Counted from the first letter of the stretch, positions 52,703 to 60,168 are shown. The stretch is DNA of 64,000 nucleotides from PFJX01 sp031426735 (GCA_031426735.1 JASJPK010000084.1:4136-68135); one strand, 5' to 3'. A program made the numbers and translations. The notes: a model not told the origin generated them from the letters alone.

Positions 52703-52772
52703 ATCGCGCCTTGGAAGGCGCTCCTACGCGATGCGGAAACGTCACGCATAGAAGCGCCTTCCAAGGCGCGAT
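52703..52772. repeat. REP inverted pair, class A
   Basis: Reverse copy 52703-52727 and a slightly altered forward copy 52748-52772 (ATAG head), between the entericidin-like and PRC-barrel genes. Confidence 0.78.
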
Positions 52773-52818
52773 TTGCGACGGGCTGCGGCAAGCTTCGCCG
52801 CCCCGTCGCTGCGGTGTA

Positions 52819-53223
52819 TCAGTGGATGTCGCCGGTCGCCCAGCTCAGATCCGCCACCGAAGGCCAGTTTTCCTTATCGAACCCCTCGGCGTGTTCCAGC
52901 CGCTGTTTACTGACGTCGAGCACGAAGCACTTGTGATCCGCGTCCAGGGTCAGCGCGCTCCAGGGAATTGCGAACAGCTTGTCGCCCACCCCCATCACGC
53001 CGCCAGTGGACAACACCGCGTAGGCGATGCTGCCGCCGGTCAGATCGAGCATGATCTCCTTGATCTTGCCCAGGTTCTCGCCCGTGGCATTGACGACGGA
53101 TTCGCCTTCCAGGCTGCCGGCCGCCATAATTTCCGGGCCGGGCCCCTTGCCCTTGTGGCCGCCGACGATGCGGAATCCAGTGGCGGTCAGGGAGCCGGAA
53201 TAAGTAGTTGATCCCATATTCAT
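52819..53223 (-). CDS. PRC-barrel domain protein
   Basis: Encodes 134 residues. A PRC-barrel beta domain (about 40-125) with GESVVNATGENLGKIKEIMLDLTGGSIAYAVLS and GDKLFAIPWSALTLD. Such soluble proteins occur near stress genes and may bind membranes or nucleic acids; the role is unknown. The ATG at 53221-53223 has AGGAGTG upstream; a second ATG is two codons later. The C-terminus ends SWATGDIH. Confidence 0.85.
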   Translation of the reverse strand: MNMGSTTYSGSLTATGFRIVGGHKGKGPGPEIMAAGSLEGESVVNATGENLGKIKEIMLDLTGGSIAYAVLSTGGVMGVGDKLFAIPWSALTLDADHKCFVLDVSKQRLEHAEGFDKENWPSVADLSWATGDIH

Positions 53224-53378
53224 CACTCCTGTGTGTTGAAGACCTGCCGCACCGCCGGCGCGCTTCGCGCTTGGTGGCGGACCACACCGGCACCAGGACG
53301 GCAACCTCTGGCGGCGACATGCGCCGCCTGTGTTTTTCGGCCGTCCGCGCGGGCAGGAGTTCCTGTGCCGAGCGCAAT

Positions 53379-53449
53379 GTAGCAGCGCCTTCCAAGGCGC
53401 GATTTCACCTGCATGCGTGGATGGATCGCGGCTTGCAAGCCGCTCCTAC
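53379..53449. repeat. REP inverted pair, class A and variant
   Basis: Forward class A copy 53379-53403 and a variant reverse copy 53425-53449 with core GCGGCTTGCAAGCCGC. The compensating changes on both arms keep the hairpin. Confidence 0.75.
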
Positions 53450-53785
53450 CTATTGGCTTTCCAGCTTGGCCAATTCGTTCAAGGCCGCATTGAACGACAC
53501 CTCGGCATTGTTTGCGAAACACACCACGTTCGCGATGGTGCAGATCGACAATTCATCGCCGATCATCATCCAGCCGCGCGGCGGCCAGCCCGTCTTGCCG
53601 GAAATGGCCGCGAGCATGTCGCTGCCGTGATGCATGATCCGCCCATTGGCGTGGCACAACTGCGCCGCGAGTTCGTCATGCAGCGCCTCCAGTTTCCCCA
53701 CCGCCTCCATGAGCGAGCCGTCATCGTAAAAGCGCAATGCGGCGATCACGCCTTTCGTTTCGAGCAGGTCCGCCAGATTTGCCAT
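53450..53785 (-). CDS. DUF2173 family protein, paralogue 1
   Basis: Encodes 111 residues, soluble, with the layout of its two neighbours: LADLLETKGVIAALRFYDDGSL, a helix with CHANGRIM, then TGWPPRGWMMIGDELSI and a Cys (CFAN). Function unknown. The start at 53783-53785 has GAAGGA six bases upstream. Its stop TAG directly abuts a REP head. Confidence 0.75.
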   Translation of the reverse strand: MANLADLLETKGVIAALRFYDDGSLMEAVGKLEALHDELAAQLCHANGRIMHHGSDMLAAISGKTGWPPRGWMMIGDELSICTIANVVCFANNAEVSFNAALNELAKLESQ

Positions 53786-53795
53786 GGCCATTCCT

Positions 53796-54128
53796 TCACC
53801 CATTTCCCTTGAACAGACGGTACGCCCGGTCATAGTCGAAATGCCGGCTATGGCCGATCACAGCCTTGCCGTCCATGCCCATCAACACATGGTCCAGGCT
53901 CAGGAAGGCAAAGCCGCGTTCCGGCAGGAAGCCGACCTGGCCGGTGTGCTTCGTCCAGCCCACGGCCTGCATGCGGTAGATCGCCATGTTCGCGGCGCAC
54001 ATCTGCGCGACCATCTCGGCGAAATCCTGTTCCAGCTCTCCGCGCAGGTCACCCAATTCGCCGGTGCAGGAAAATTCGATCGCGCCATAAATTCCCGGCA
54101 AATCCATGAGTTGGTCCAGTGTCGGCAT
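53796..54128 (-). CDS. DUF2173 family protein, paralogue 2
   Basis: Encodes 110 residues: LDQLMDLPGIYGAIEFSCTGEL, CAANMAIYRMQAVG, TGQVGFLPERGFAFLSLDH. It shares spacing of the helix-Cys-Ala-Asn motif and the Gly-rich beta hairpin with the flanking genes, so the three arose by tandem duplication. GGAGGATTCC lies before the ATG. Confidence 0.75.
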   Translation of the reverse strand: MPTLDQLMDLPGIYGAIEFSCTGELGDLRGELEQDFAEMVAQMCAANMAIYRMQAVGWTKHTGQVGFLPERGFAFLSLDHVLMGMDGKAVIGHSRHFDYDRAYRLFKGNG

Positions 54129-54145
54129 GGAATCCTCCCGTTTCG

Positions 54146-54502
54146 CTATTTGCTTCCCGCCTTGTCGATGCCCTCGGCGCCGCGCAGGGCCTGGAAGACC
54201 TCGTTGAACGAAGCCGGCCCGGTCTGCATGACACAAAAGGACTCGCCCACGCTGACGATGCCGGCTTCCGGCCCCCAGGTGGCCCAGCCGTAACAGTCAC
54301 GCCAGCCCGACTTTCCCGTCAGCCGATCCAGCAGCTTTCCCTGCATTTCCATGGTCAGGGCGATGGCGGAGCACAGGCCGGCAAGCAATAAGGCCTCGTT
54401 TTCGGCCAGGGAACCCGCGAATTCGTCCACCTGCCCCTTGCGGGAAAATTGCCCCGCGGCGATGGCGCCGGGTAGCTTGAGCAAGTCGGACGCTGCAGAC
54501 AT
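54146..54502 (-). CDS. DUF2173 family protein, paralogue 3
   Basis: Encodes 118 residues: SDLLKLPGAIAAGQFSRKGQ, CSAIALTMEMQG, TGKSGWRDCYGWATWGP, CVMQTGPASFNEVFQAL. First gene of the three in transcription order. GGGAG precedes the ATG. The fold may be Roadblock/profilin-like (inference from alternating beta hairpin and helices). Confidence 0.75.
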   Translation of the reverse strand: MSAASDLLKLPGAIAAGQFSRKGQVDEFAGSLAENEALLLAGLCSAIALTMEMQGKLLDRLTGKSGWRDCYGWATWGPEAGIVSVGESFCVMQTGPASFNEVFQALRGAEGIDKAGSK

Positions 54503-54646
54503 GGGCACTCCCTGTCGAAACCGTGAATGACAGCCGAAGCCGGATTCCACCAATACCTTATTGATAGCGAAGCGCATAACCGCCGGTATTGCCGGGTTAT
54601 TTATTCCGCCTAAAGAAACCACGCTCCTGGCGCTTGGCGGCGAGGT

Positions 54647-54662
54647 TGGCACGAAAGCTGCA
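54647..54662 (+). promoter_or_regulatory. Sigma-54 (-24/-12) promoter upstream of a DUF1328 remnant and yihY
   Basis: TGGCAC-GAAAG-CTGCA: perfect -24 half, CTGCA in the -12 half. It lies 52 bp before the remnant at 54714 and 122 bp before the yihY ATG. Confidence 0.65.
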
Positions 54663-54713
54663 GGAACCTTGCATCGCGGCTGTGCAGCCGCTCGCGCAAC
54701 GGAGGGAACGATC

Positions 54714-54773
54714 ATGCTTTCCTGGGTACCGAGCATCCTCCATGGGGTCGACCGCCGGCCGCCGCCGCGGTAA
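54714..54773 (+). pseudogene. Internally deleted DUF1328 gene remnant
   Basis: A 19-codon frame starts MLSW and ends RRPPPR, like the ends of the intact DUF1328 protein at 42979 (MFSW ... GRRPPL). GGAGGGAACGATC precedes the ATG, close to GGAGGCCGATC before the intact gene. The two membrane helices are missing. Confidence 0.45.
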
Positions 54774-54783
54774 CACTGTCGCC

Positions 54784-55683
54784 ATGGGGACACAGCAAGC
54801 CTCGTTCGCAGGCAGGATGCTGGCGCTGTTGCGCGACGCGGCCGAGGGCTGGTCGCGCGACCGCGTGTCGGGCATGGCGGCGGCGCTCGCCTTCTACACG
54901 CTGTTTTCGCTGCCCGCCCTGCTCATCGTCGCCGTCGCGGTCGCCGGCTTCATTTTCGGCGAGGCGGCGGCAACCGGCGAAATCGTCAATCAAACGGCGC
55001 GCTGGCTCGGCCGCGACAACGCCACGCTGGTGCAATCGATCATCGAGCAATCCAGCGATGCGGCCTCCGGTCTGCTTGCTGCACTGGTCGGACTGGCCGG
55101 CCTGCTGATCGCCGCGACGACGGCTTTTGCCGAGTTGCAGGCAAGCCTCGACCGGATCTGGGGCGTGCCGGGGCCGCGCAACGGCATCCGCCAATTGCTG
55201 CGCAAACGTCTGATCGCGTTCGTGCTGGTGGGTTGCGTCGGTCTGCTCCTGCTGACGTCGATGGTCATGAGCGCCGCCATCGCCGTGTTCGGTGAATTCT
55301 GGATCGTCTGGGTGGGGCACACGGCCTATCTGCTGGAAGCCTTGAATTTCGCGGTGTCGCTGGGCATCGTCACGACGCTGTTCGCCTTCATCTACAAGTT
55401 CCTGCCGAGCTGTCCCGTCGCCTGGCGCAACGTCTGGATTGGCGCCCTGTTCACTTCCCTACTGTTTACCCTCGGCAAATCCCTGATCGGGCTGTATCTG
55501 GGCACCAGCGCCGTGGCGTCGCCGTTCGGCGTGGCGAGTTCGCTGATTCTGCTGCTGTTGTGGCTCTATTACTCGGCGCAGATCTTCCTGTTCGGCGCCG
55601 AATTCACCAAGTTTCATGCTTACCGCTACGGTTCCCGCCACGCGCGGTCGGCGCCGGGCAGCGTCGGCGAAACCTCGTCGTAA
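54784..55683 (+). CDS. yihY: YihY/BrkB family inner-membrane protein
   Basis: Encodes 299 residues with six membrane segments and family motifs AAALAFYTLFSLPALLI near residue 35, AELQASLDRIWGVP near 117, KFLPSCPVAWRNVWIGALF near 200 and GVASSLILLLLWLYYSAQIFLFGAEFT. Function unresolved; not RNase BN. The ATG at 54784 lacks a clear ribosome binding site. The last 58 bp overlap the end of the convergent cydB gene. Confidence 0.9.
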   Translation: MGTQQASFAGRMLALLRDAAEGWSRDRVSGMAAALAFYTLFSLPALLIVAVAVAGFIFGEAAATGEIVNQTARWLGRDNATLVQSIIEQSSDAASGLLAALVGLAGLLIAATTAFAELQASLDRIWGVPGPRNGIRQLLRKRLIAFVLVGCVGLLLLTSMVMSAAIAVFGEFWIVWVGHTAYLLEALNFAVSLGIVTTLFAFIYKFLPSCPVAWRNVWIGALFTSLLFTLGKSLIGLYLGTSAVASPFGVASSLILLLLWLYYSAQIFLFGAEFTKFHAYRYGSRHARSAPGSVGETSS

Positions 55684-56663
55684 GCCAGCGCCGCCTTGCC
55701 GTGAAACAAACGATAGGTATGCACCGTATAGGCCAGCACGAAGGGCAGCAGCAACAGAACGCCCAGCAAGGTGAAGGCCAGGCTGGCCGGCGGCGCGGCC
55801 GCCTGCCAGACGGTCAGCGCGCGCGGCACGATCCACGGCCACTGGCTGAAGGCAAAGCCGAACAGGGCGAGCAGAAACAGCGCCACGCAGAGCAGGAACG
55901 GGGCGAATTCCCTGCGCGCGGCCAGACTGCGCCAGAGGGCCAGGCCGAGCAACAGACTGGCGACGGGAACCGGCGCGAGATAAGCCAATGTCGGCCAGTC
56001 GAACCAGCGCGCGGCGATGCCAGGCTGGGTCAGCGGCGTCCACACGCTGACCAGGGCGAGACTGGCGAGCAGAATGAGACAGAGCGGCCGCGCCAGGCGA
56101 TAACAGCGTTCCTGCAAGGCCGCATCGGTCTTCAGGATGAGCCAGGCGGCGCCGAGCAGCGCGTAGCCGGCAACCACGGCGAGACCGGTCATCAGGCTGA
56201 ACGGACTGAGCCAGTCCCACAGGCCGCCGGTGTAGCGCTGGCCGCTCACGCTCAGGCCGTGCACATAGTGGCCCAGCATCGCCCCCTGGCAAAAGGCGGC
56301 CAGCGTCGAGCCGATGCAGAAACTGGCGCTCCACACCCCTTTCCCGCGCGCCTCGGCATGAAACTCGAAGGCGACACCGCGCAACACCAGCGCGCACAGC
56401 ATCAGGCAGAGCGGGATATACCAGGCCGCCAGCAGAATGCCGTAGGCCGCCGGGAAAGCGGCGAACAACAGGGTGCCACCCAGCACCAGCCAGGTTTCGT
56501 TGCCGTCCCATACCGGCGCCACGCTGGCGATCATGCGTGCGCGCGCGTCCGCCGCGCGGACCAGGGGCAGCAGGATGCCGATGCCCAGATCGAAGCCGTC
56601 CAGCACGACATACATCGTCACGGCGAAGGCGAGCAGCAGATAGGCGAGCAGGGCGGTATCCAT
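55626..56663 (-). CDS. cydB: Cytochrome bd-type quinol oxidase subunit II
   Basis: Encodes 345 residues with eight to nine membrane segments, starting LLAYLLLAFAVTMYVVLDGFDLGIGIL, the CydB signature. It pairs with subunit I to reduce oxygen using quinol. WDGNETWLVLGG near 60 is conserved. It follows cydA by 2 bp. Its 3' end overlaps yihY by 58 bp on the opposite strand. Confidence 0.93.
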   Translation of the reverse strand: MDTALLAYLLLAFAVTMYVVLDGFDLGIGILLPLVRAADARARMIASVAPVWDGNETWLVLGGTLLFAAFPAAYGILLAAWYIPLCLMLCALVLRGVAFEFHAEARGKGVWSASFCIGSTLAAFCQGAMLGHYVHGLSVSGQRYTGGLWDWLSPFSLMTGLAVVAGYALLGAAWLILKTDAALQERCYRLARPLCLILLASLALVSVWTPLTQPGIAARWFDWPTLAYLAPVPVASLLLGLALWRSLAARREFAPFLLCVALFLLALFGFAFSQWPWIVPRALTVWQAAAPPASLAFTLLGVLLLLPFVLAYTVHTYRLFHGKAALAYDEVSPTLPGADRAWREP

Positions 56664-56665
56664 CG

Positions 56666-57988
56666 TTATTGCAGTAATTCCCGCTCCGGGCCGCGCGCGA
56701 CGATGCGCCCGAAGAAATACAGGAACACCGGCAGCAGCGCGGCATAGATCAGCAGATAAAGGCCGAGCGAGAACGCCACTGCAGCCGTCGGCAGCGGCGT
56801 CGCGGCCTGCGCCGTGGTCATCAGGCCATGCACCACCCAGGGCTGGCGCCCGGTTTCGGTGGCGATCCAGCCGGCAAGCACCGCCACCAGTCCGAGCGGG
56901 CCGCCGGCGACGCACAGCTGCAGGAACCAGGGCCGGTTATAGAGCGCGCCGCGCCAGCGCAGGATCAGCCCCAGCAGCGCCACCGCCAGCAGGAAGAAGC
57001 CGATCGCCAGCATGATGCGGAAGGCGAAAAACACCGTCGGCACATGCGGCCGTTGCGCCGCCTCCACCTGGTCGAGACCGAACACGACGGCATCCGCGTC
57101 GTGCTTCAGGATCAGGCTGGCGCCATGCGGGATTTCCAGGGCGTGGCGGTTGCTCGCGGTCGCCATGTCGGGCAACGCGAACACGACGAAGGGCGCGCCC
57201 GGCCGCGTCTGCCAGAGGCCTTCCATGGCCGCCACCTTGATCGGCTGATCGCGCTGCACCTGCAGACCGTGCAGGTCGCCCAGCGCGATCTGCAGCGGAC
57301 TCAGGATTGCGGCCGCCGCCATGGCCAGCGACAAGGCGCGACGTGAACTGTCCTCCGCGCCCCGCCGCAACAGCCGCCAGGCGCTGACTCCGGCCACCAC
57401 GAAGGCTCCGGTCAACAGCGCGGCGGTGAGCATGTGGGCGAGGCGATAGGGAAACGAAGGGTTGAACACGATCCGCCACCAGTCCAGCGGCTGGAACACG
57501 CCGCCCTCCAGCGCGTAGCCGGCCGGCGTATGCATCCAGGAATTGGCCGCCAGGATCCAGAACGCGGACAGGAAGGTGCCCAACGCCACCATGCCGGTGG
57601 CGAACAGATGCAAACGCGCGCCGACCCGCCCCCAGCCGAACAGCATCACCGGCAGGAAACCGGCTTCGAGGAAGAAGGCCATCAGCACTTCGTAGGCGAA
57701 CAACGGCCCCAGCACGTTGCCGGTGGCCTGCGAGAACGGCGCGAAATTGCTGCCGAACTCGAACGACAGCACGACGCCGGTGACCACGCCCATGCCGAAG
57801 GCCAGGCCGAACAGGCGCGCCCAGAAGCGGTACAGCGCCAGATATACGGCATCGCCGCTGCGCAGCCAGAAGATTTCCAGCAACACTAGAAAGGGCGCGA
57901 TGCCCAGGGTCAGCGTCGGAAACAGGATATGAAAGCCGAGGGTGAAGGCGAACTGCAGGCGAGAGAGGGAAGTTGCGTCGAACTCCAT
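56666..57988 (-). CDS. cydA: Cytochrome bd-type quinol oxidase subunit I (CIO type)
   Basis: Encodes 440 residues. Subunit I holds the hemes: RLQFAFTLGFHILFPTLTLG with the heme b595 His 19 region, GVVTGVVLSFEFGSNF, ANSWMHTPAGY with a conserved Met/His, and GWIATETGRQPWVV. The short quinol loop marks the cyanide-insensitive oxidase subgroup, which works at low oxygen and under stress. The ATG at 57986-57988 is chosen by alignment. No FNR-type site was seen upstream. Confidence 0.93.
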   Translation of the reverse strand: MEFDATSLSRLQFAFTLGFHILFPTLTLGIAPFLVLLEIFWLRSGDAVYLALYRFWARLFGLAFGMGVVTGVVLSFEFGSNFAPFSQATGNVLGPLFAYEVLMAFFLEAGFLPVMLFGWGRVGARLHLFATGMVALGTFLSAFWILAANSWMHTPAGYALEGGVFQPLDWWRIVFNPSFPYRLAHMLTAALLTGAFVVAGVSAWRLLRRGAEDSSRRALSLAMAAAAILSPLQIALGDLHGLQVQRDQPIKVAAMEGLWQTRPGAPFVVFALPDMATASNRHALEIPHGASLILKHDADAVVFGLDQVEAAQRPHVPTVFFAFRIMLAIGFFLLAVALLGLILRWRGALYNRPWFLQLCVAGGPLGLVAVLAGWIATETGRQPWVVHGLMTTAQAATPLPTAAVAFSLGLYLLIYAALLPVFLYFFGRIVARGPERELLQ

Positions 57989-58093
57989 CGTCCGGGTTCC
58001 TGTGCGGGTTCTTCCTGCCCGGTATAGCAGCCCACTCAGCAACCTGGCAGATGGCTAAGAGAAGTCGCCAGGAGCGTAAAGGATCCCCCCGTC

Positions 58094-58166
58094 GTAGGAG
58101 CGCCTTCCAAGGCGCGATTTCACCTGCGCATGCGTGGATGGATCGCGCCTTGGAAGGCGCTCCTAC
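58094..58166. repeat. REP inverted pair, class A
   Basis: Forward copy 58094-58118 and reverse copy 58142-58166, in the gap between cydA and the lipoprotein gene. Confidence 0.8.
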
Positions 58167-58189
58167 GCGTGGGACGCGGGGATTTCGGA

Positions 58190-58423
58190 TCAGTAATTGG
58201 ATGCCGGGCTACCGGGCTGGCTACCGGGCTGGCTGCCCGACTGGGGTTCGAGGCTCTCGCTGGAAGCCGGTGGCGTTGCCATGGGAGGAGGTGCGCCAGT
58301 TTCCGGAGATGGCGCCGGGATGGCGCCGGTCTCGGGCATCGGCATGGACTCTTCTTTTTTCTGGCAGGCCGCGAGCGACATAGCCAGCATGGCGGATAGC
58401 AGGATTGGAGCGGAATAGCTCAT
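58190..58423 (-). CDS. Small Pro/Ser-rich lipoprotein
   Basis: Encodes 77 residues. Lipobox SLAAC (Cys 20), then QKKEES and a Pro/Ser/Glu-rich tail ending in short SGSQPGS repeats. Resembles the lipoprotein at 18490 in build. AAGGAG precedes the ATG. It follows the HiPIP gene by 48 bp and may be co-expressed. Confidence 0.75.
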   Translation of the reverse strand: MSYSAPILLSAMLAMSLAACQKKEESMPMPETGAIPAPSPETGAPPPMATPPASSESLEPQSGSQPGSQPGSPASNY

Positions 58424-58471
58424 GGCAATCTCCTTACTCGATTGAACTCACTTACAGGGCATTGCCCACTT

Positions 58472-58849
58472 TCAGGTCGTCTTGCTGGCCCACAGCGAGC
58501 ACCAGCCTTGCGGGCTGACCTGTCCTTCGACCAGCTGACAGGTATTGCTGGCGGGGACGAAGTTGGTGCATTGGGCGCAACTCTGCTCGCCCTTGGGTTG
58601 ATCCTGGTAACGCGCGTCAGCCTTGGTCATCTTGCCGCCGGGAGTGGTGGCAGGCGGTACGACCCCGATCGGCGCCGCTTCGGGGGGAACTTCGACGGCA
58701 GGAAGCGGGCCTTTGCCGGGATTCGGGTTCGATTCGGCTCGCGGCAACTCCTTGTCCCGGCACCCCGCCAGGACCGGTAGATACAGCGCACAACCGGCGG
58801 CCAGGAAGCCGCGCAACAGATTTCGTCGTTGAATATCGTGGGGTGTCAT
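58472..58849 (-). CDS. High-potential iron-sulfur protein (HiPIP)
   Basis: Encodes 125 residues. A twin-arginine signal (RRNLLRGFLAAG) exports the folded protein. The C-terminal HiPIP domain has four cluster cysteines in CAQCTNFVP, NTCQLVEG and GWCSLW, holding a 4Fe-4S cluster that passes electrons in the periplasm. A Pro-rich linker (about 45-72) after the signal is longer than usual. GGAGG lies upstream of the ATG at 58847-58849. Confidence 0.93.
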   Translation of the reverse strand: MTPHDIQRRNLLRGFLAAGCALYLPVLAGCRDKELPRAESNPNPGKGPLPAVEVPPEAAPIGVVPPATTPGGKMTKADARYQDQPKGEQSCAQCTNFVPASNTCQLVEGQVSPQGWCSLWASKTT

Positions 58850-59126
58850 GGGGCGACCTCCTTGATGCATAACATTCCGAAAAAACGCTGCCCGGAGCGC
58901 GCGTTCCGCGCTCGGCTGGACAACCTTGCCGCGAAACGCGGCCGCACTGACGCAGAGCAATTCCCGCGCCATCCGGAGCGAATCGCGCGAACTCAACCTT
59001 GCAAAGGGCAGCCGGGAGCTGCACAAGCTTCAGCCGTGCATGCAGCCTCGCATGGGGAAAGAAGCGGTCAACTGCTTTCCAAATTCATGGACCGAGACAA
59101 AGCCGGTGACGATCTTTGGCGTATTT

Positions 59127-59144
59127 CGTCGCCTGGACACGACG
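59127..59144. promoter_or_regulatory. GlrR-type site, CGTC-N10-GACG
   Basis: CGTC-GCCTGGACAC-GACG. With its flank (GCTTTCG after it) it repeats 22 of 24 bases at 47038-47061. Centre about 200 bp upstream of the predicted start. Confidence 0.4.
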
Positions 59145-59189
59145 CTTTCGATGCCACCACGCCGCCGCGCCATTGCGCCCCGCCGGCCA

Positions 59190-59207
59190 TGTCGCCGGGC
59201 GACGACT
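59190..59207. promoter_or_regulatory. GlrR-type site, TGTC-N10-GACT
   Basis: TGTC-GCCGGGCGAC-GACT, one mismatch from TGTC-N10-GACA. Centre about 138 bp upstream of the predicted start. Confidence 0.4.
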
Positions 59208-59310
59208 TGGTGGCCTGGCGACAGGCGATTTGCCGCTGGTTGCGGGCACAGTGGAAGCCGCAACAGGCGGCATCAGGCCGAAAAATGGCCGGCGGCCGAG
59301 GTACGGCGAT

Positions 59311-59326
59311 TGGCGCGAAATATGCT
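59311..59326 (+). promoter_or_regulatory. Sigma-54 (-24/-12) promoter of the gene at 59407
   Basis: TGGCGC-GAAAT-ATGCT: GG and GC ten bases apart, one mismatch per half. Confidence 0.5.
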
Positions 59327-59406
59327 GTAAAGGGTATGCAGTCGGAACACGAACTGCGGCTCGTCCGGGTGGATGGGCCAATCCCTTCCTCAACAAGGAG
59401 AACGCT

Positions 59407-59931
59407 ATGTCACTGTTATTCGGCGAACAATCCCTGAGCAAAGTGGCCGGGATATTTGAACAAGGCCAGGAGGCCCGCAGCGTGGCGGAGGAAATCCTGC
59501 ACGACGGTGGCCTAACCGACGAACAGGTACAGGTTCTGGTACCCGACGACCCGGCGACAGGCCACAAACTGGAGCCTGAAGAAGTCGGTATCGTCCATAC
59601 CTTGATTCGCTCCCATATCGCCCTGGGCAGCCTCGGCCTGCTGGTCGGGTTGCTGTTCGGGGCGCTGTTGGTGGCATACGACGTGCCGTTCGCGGTATCC
59701 AGCCCGTACTACACGATCATCATCGCAGCCGGCTTCGGCACGGTTCTGGGCATGATGTTCGGCGGTCTGGTGTCGCTGCGGCCGGACCATGACGTCCTCA
59801 TCGCCAAAGTGGAAACCGAAACGCACGCGGGCCATTGGGCCGTTGTGGTGCACCCGTTGAACCACGAACAGGAAATGTGTGCGCGGGAAGCGATTGCGCA
59901 TTCGCATGGCAAACTGGTGCATACCTTCTGA
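59407..59931 (+). CDS. Glycine-rich membrane stress protein, DUF1269-like build
   Basis: Encodes 174 residues. An N-terminal alpha/beta part (about 10-55), two glycine-rich membrane helices (IALGSLGLLVGLLFGALLVAY and a second with AAGFGTVLGMMFGGL), then a C-terminal strand-helix part ending SHGKLVHTF. The layout matches the protein at 33832. Function unknown. AAGGAG precedes the ATG. Confidence 0.75.
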   Translation: MSLLFGEQSLSKVAGIFEQGQEARSVAEEILHDGGLTDEQVQVLVPDDPATGHKLEPEEVGIVHTLIRSHIALGSLGLLVGLLFGALLVAYDVPFAVSSPYYTIIIAAGFGTVLGMMFGGLVSLRPDHDVLIAKVETETHAGHWAVVVHPLNHEQEMCAREAIAHSHGKLVHTF

Positions 59932-60041
59932 AACAACGTGGCCGCCAGCTCTGGCGGCCACGCCCGAGCTCAGCAATCTGCCGCATTCCGCGTATCCGTA
60001 AAACCGCTGCGATAACGGTTTCCTATCTGCCTGATTTCAAA

Positions 60042-60047
60042 TAGAAT
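60042..60047 (+). promoter_or_regulatory. Possible -10 element TAGAAT for the rpsF operon
   Basis: TAGAAT lies 122 bp before rpsF. The hexamer 17 bp upstream (TTTCCT) is a poor -35, so this is tentative. Confidence 0.35.
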
Positions 60048-60058
60048 CTCGCCCCTCT

Positions 60059-60113
60059 CCGAGCCCGCCCGGTGGAGCGCCGTCGAAAGCGCCCCAAGCG
60101 GGCTCGGTTTTTT
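60059..60113 (+). terminator. Leader hairpin with T-run before rpsF
   Basis: CCGAGCCCGC (60059-60068) pairs exactly with GCGGGCTCGG (60098-60107), followed by six T. It could end the upstream transcript or act as an attenuator in the rpsF leader. An S6:S18 binding leader is known upstream of rpsF in many bacteria, but its consensus could not be confirmed here. Confidence 0.7.
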
Positions 60114-60168
60114 CCGCCTTGCCATACCCCGCACGCACGGGGATGGCCATTGCCCAAAAGGAGTTTCG

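Larger units (their letters stand above)
58850..59406. other. 557-bp intergenic region with regulatory sites
   Basis: Several overlapping frames are open here but none shows a domain, signal or good ribosome binding site. The supported content is the three regulatory elements listed separately (59127, 59190, 59311) in front of the gene at 59407. Confidence 0.55.

Noticed and set aside
54513..54532. TGTC-N12-GACA upstream of the promoter at 54647
   Set aside because: Spacing is two bases too long for the GlrR form; left out of the site list.
54777..54792. TGT-N10-ACA at the yihY start
   Set aside because: It includes the start codon and lies downstream of the -24/-12 element, so it is most likely chance.
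58829..59437. 202-codon frame before the gene at 59407
   Set aside because: No domain, no ribosome binding site, overlaps two real genes at its ends and holds regulatory sites.
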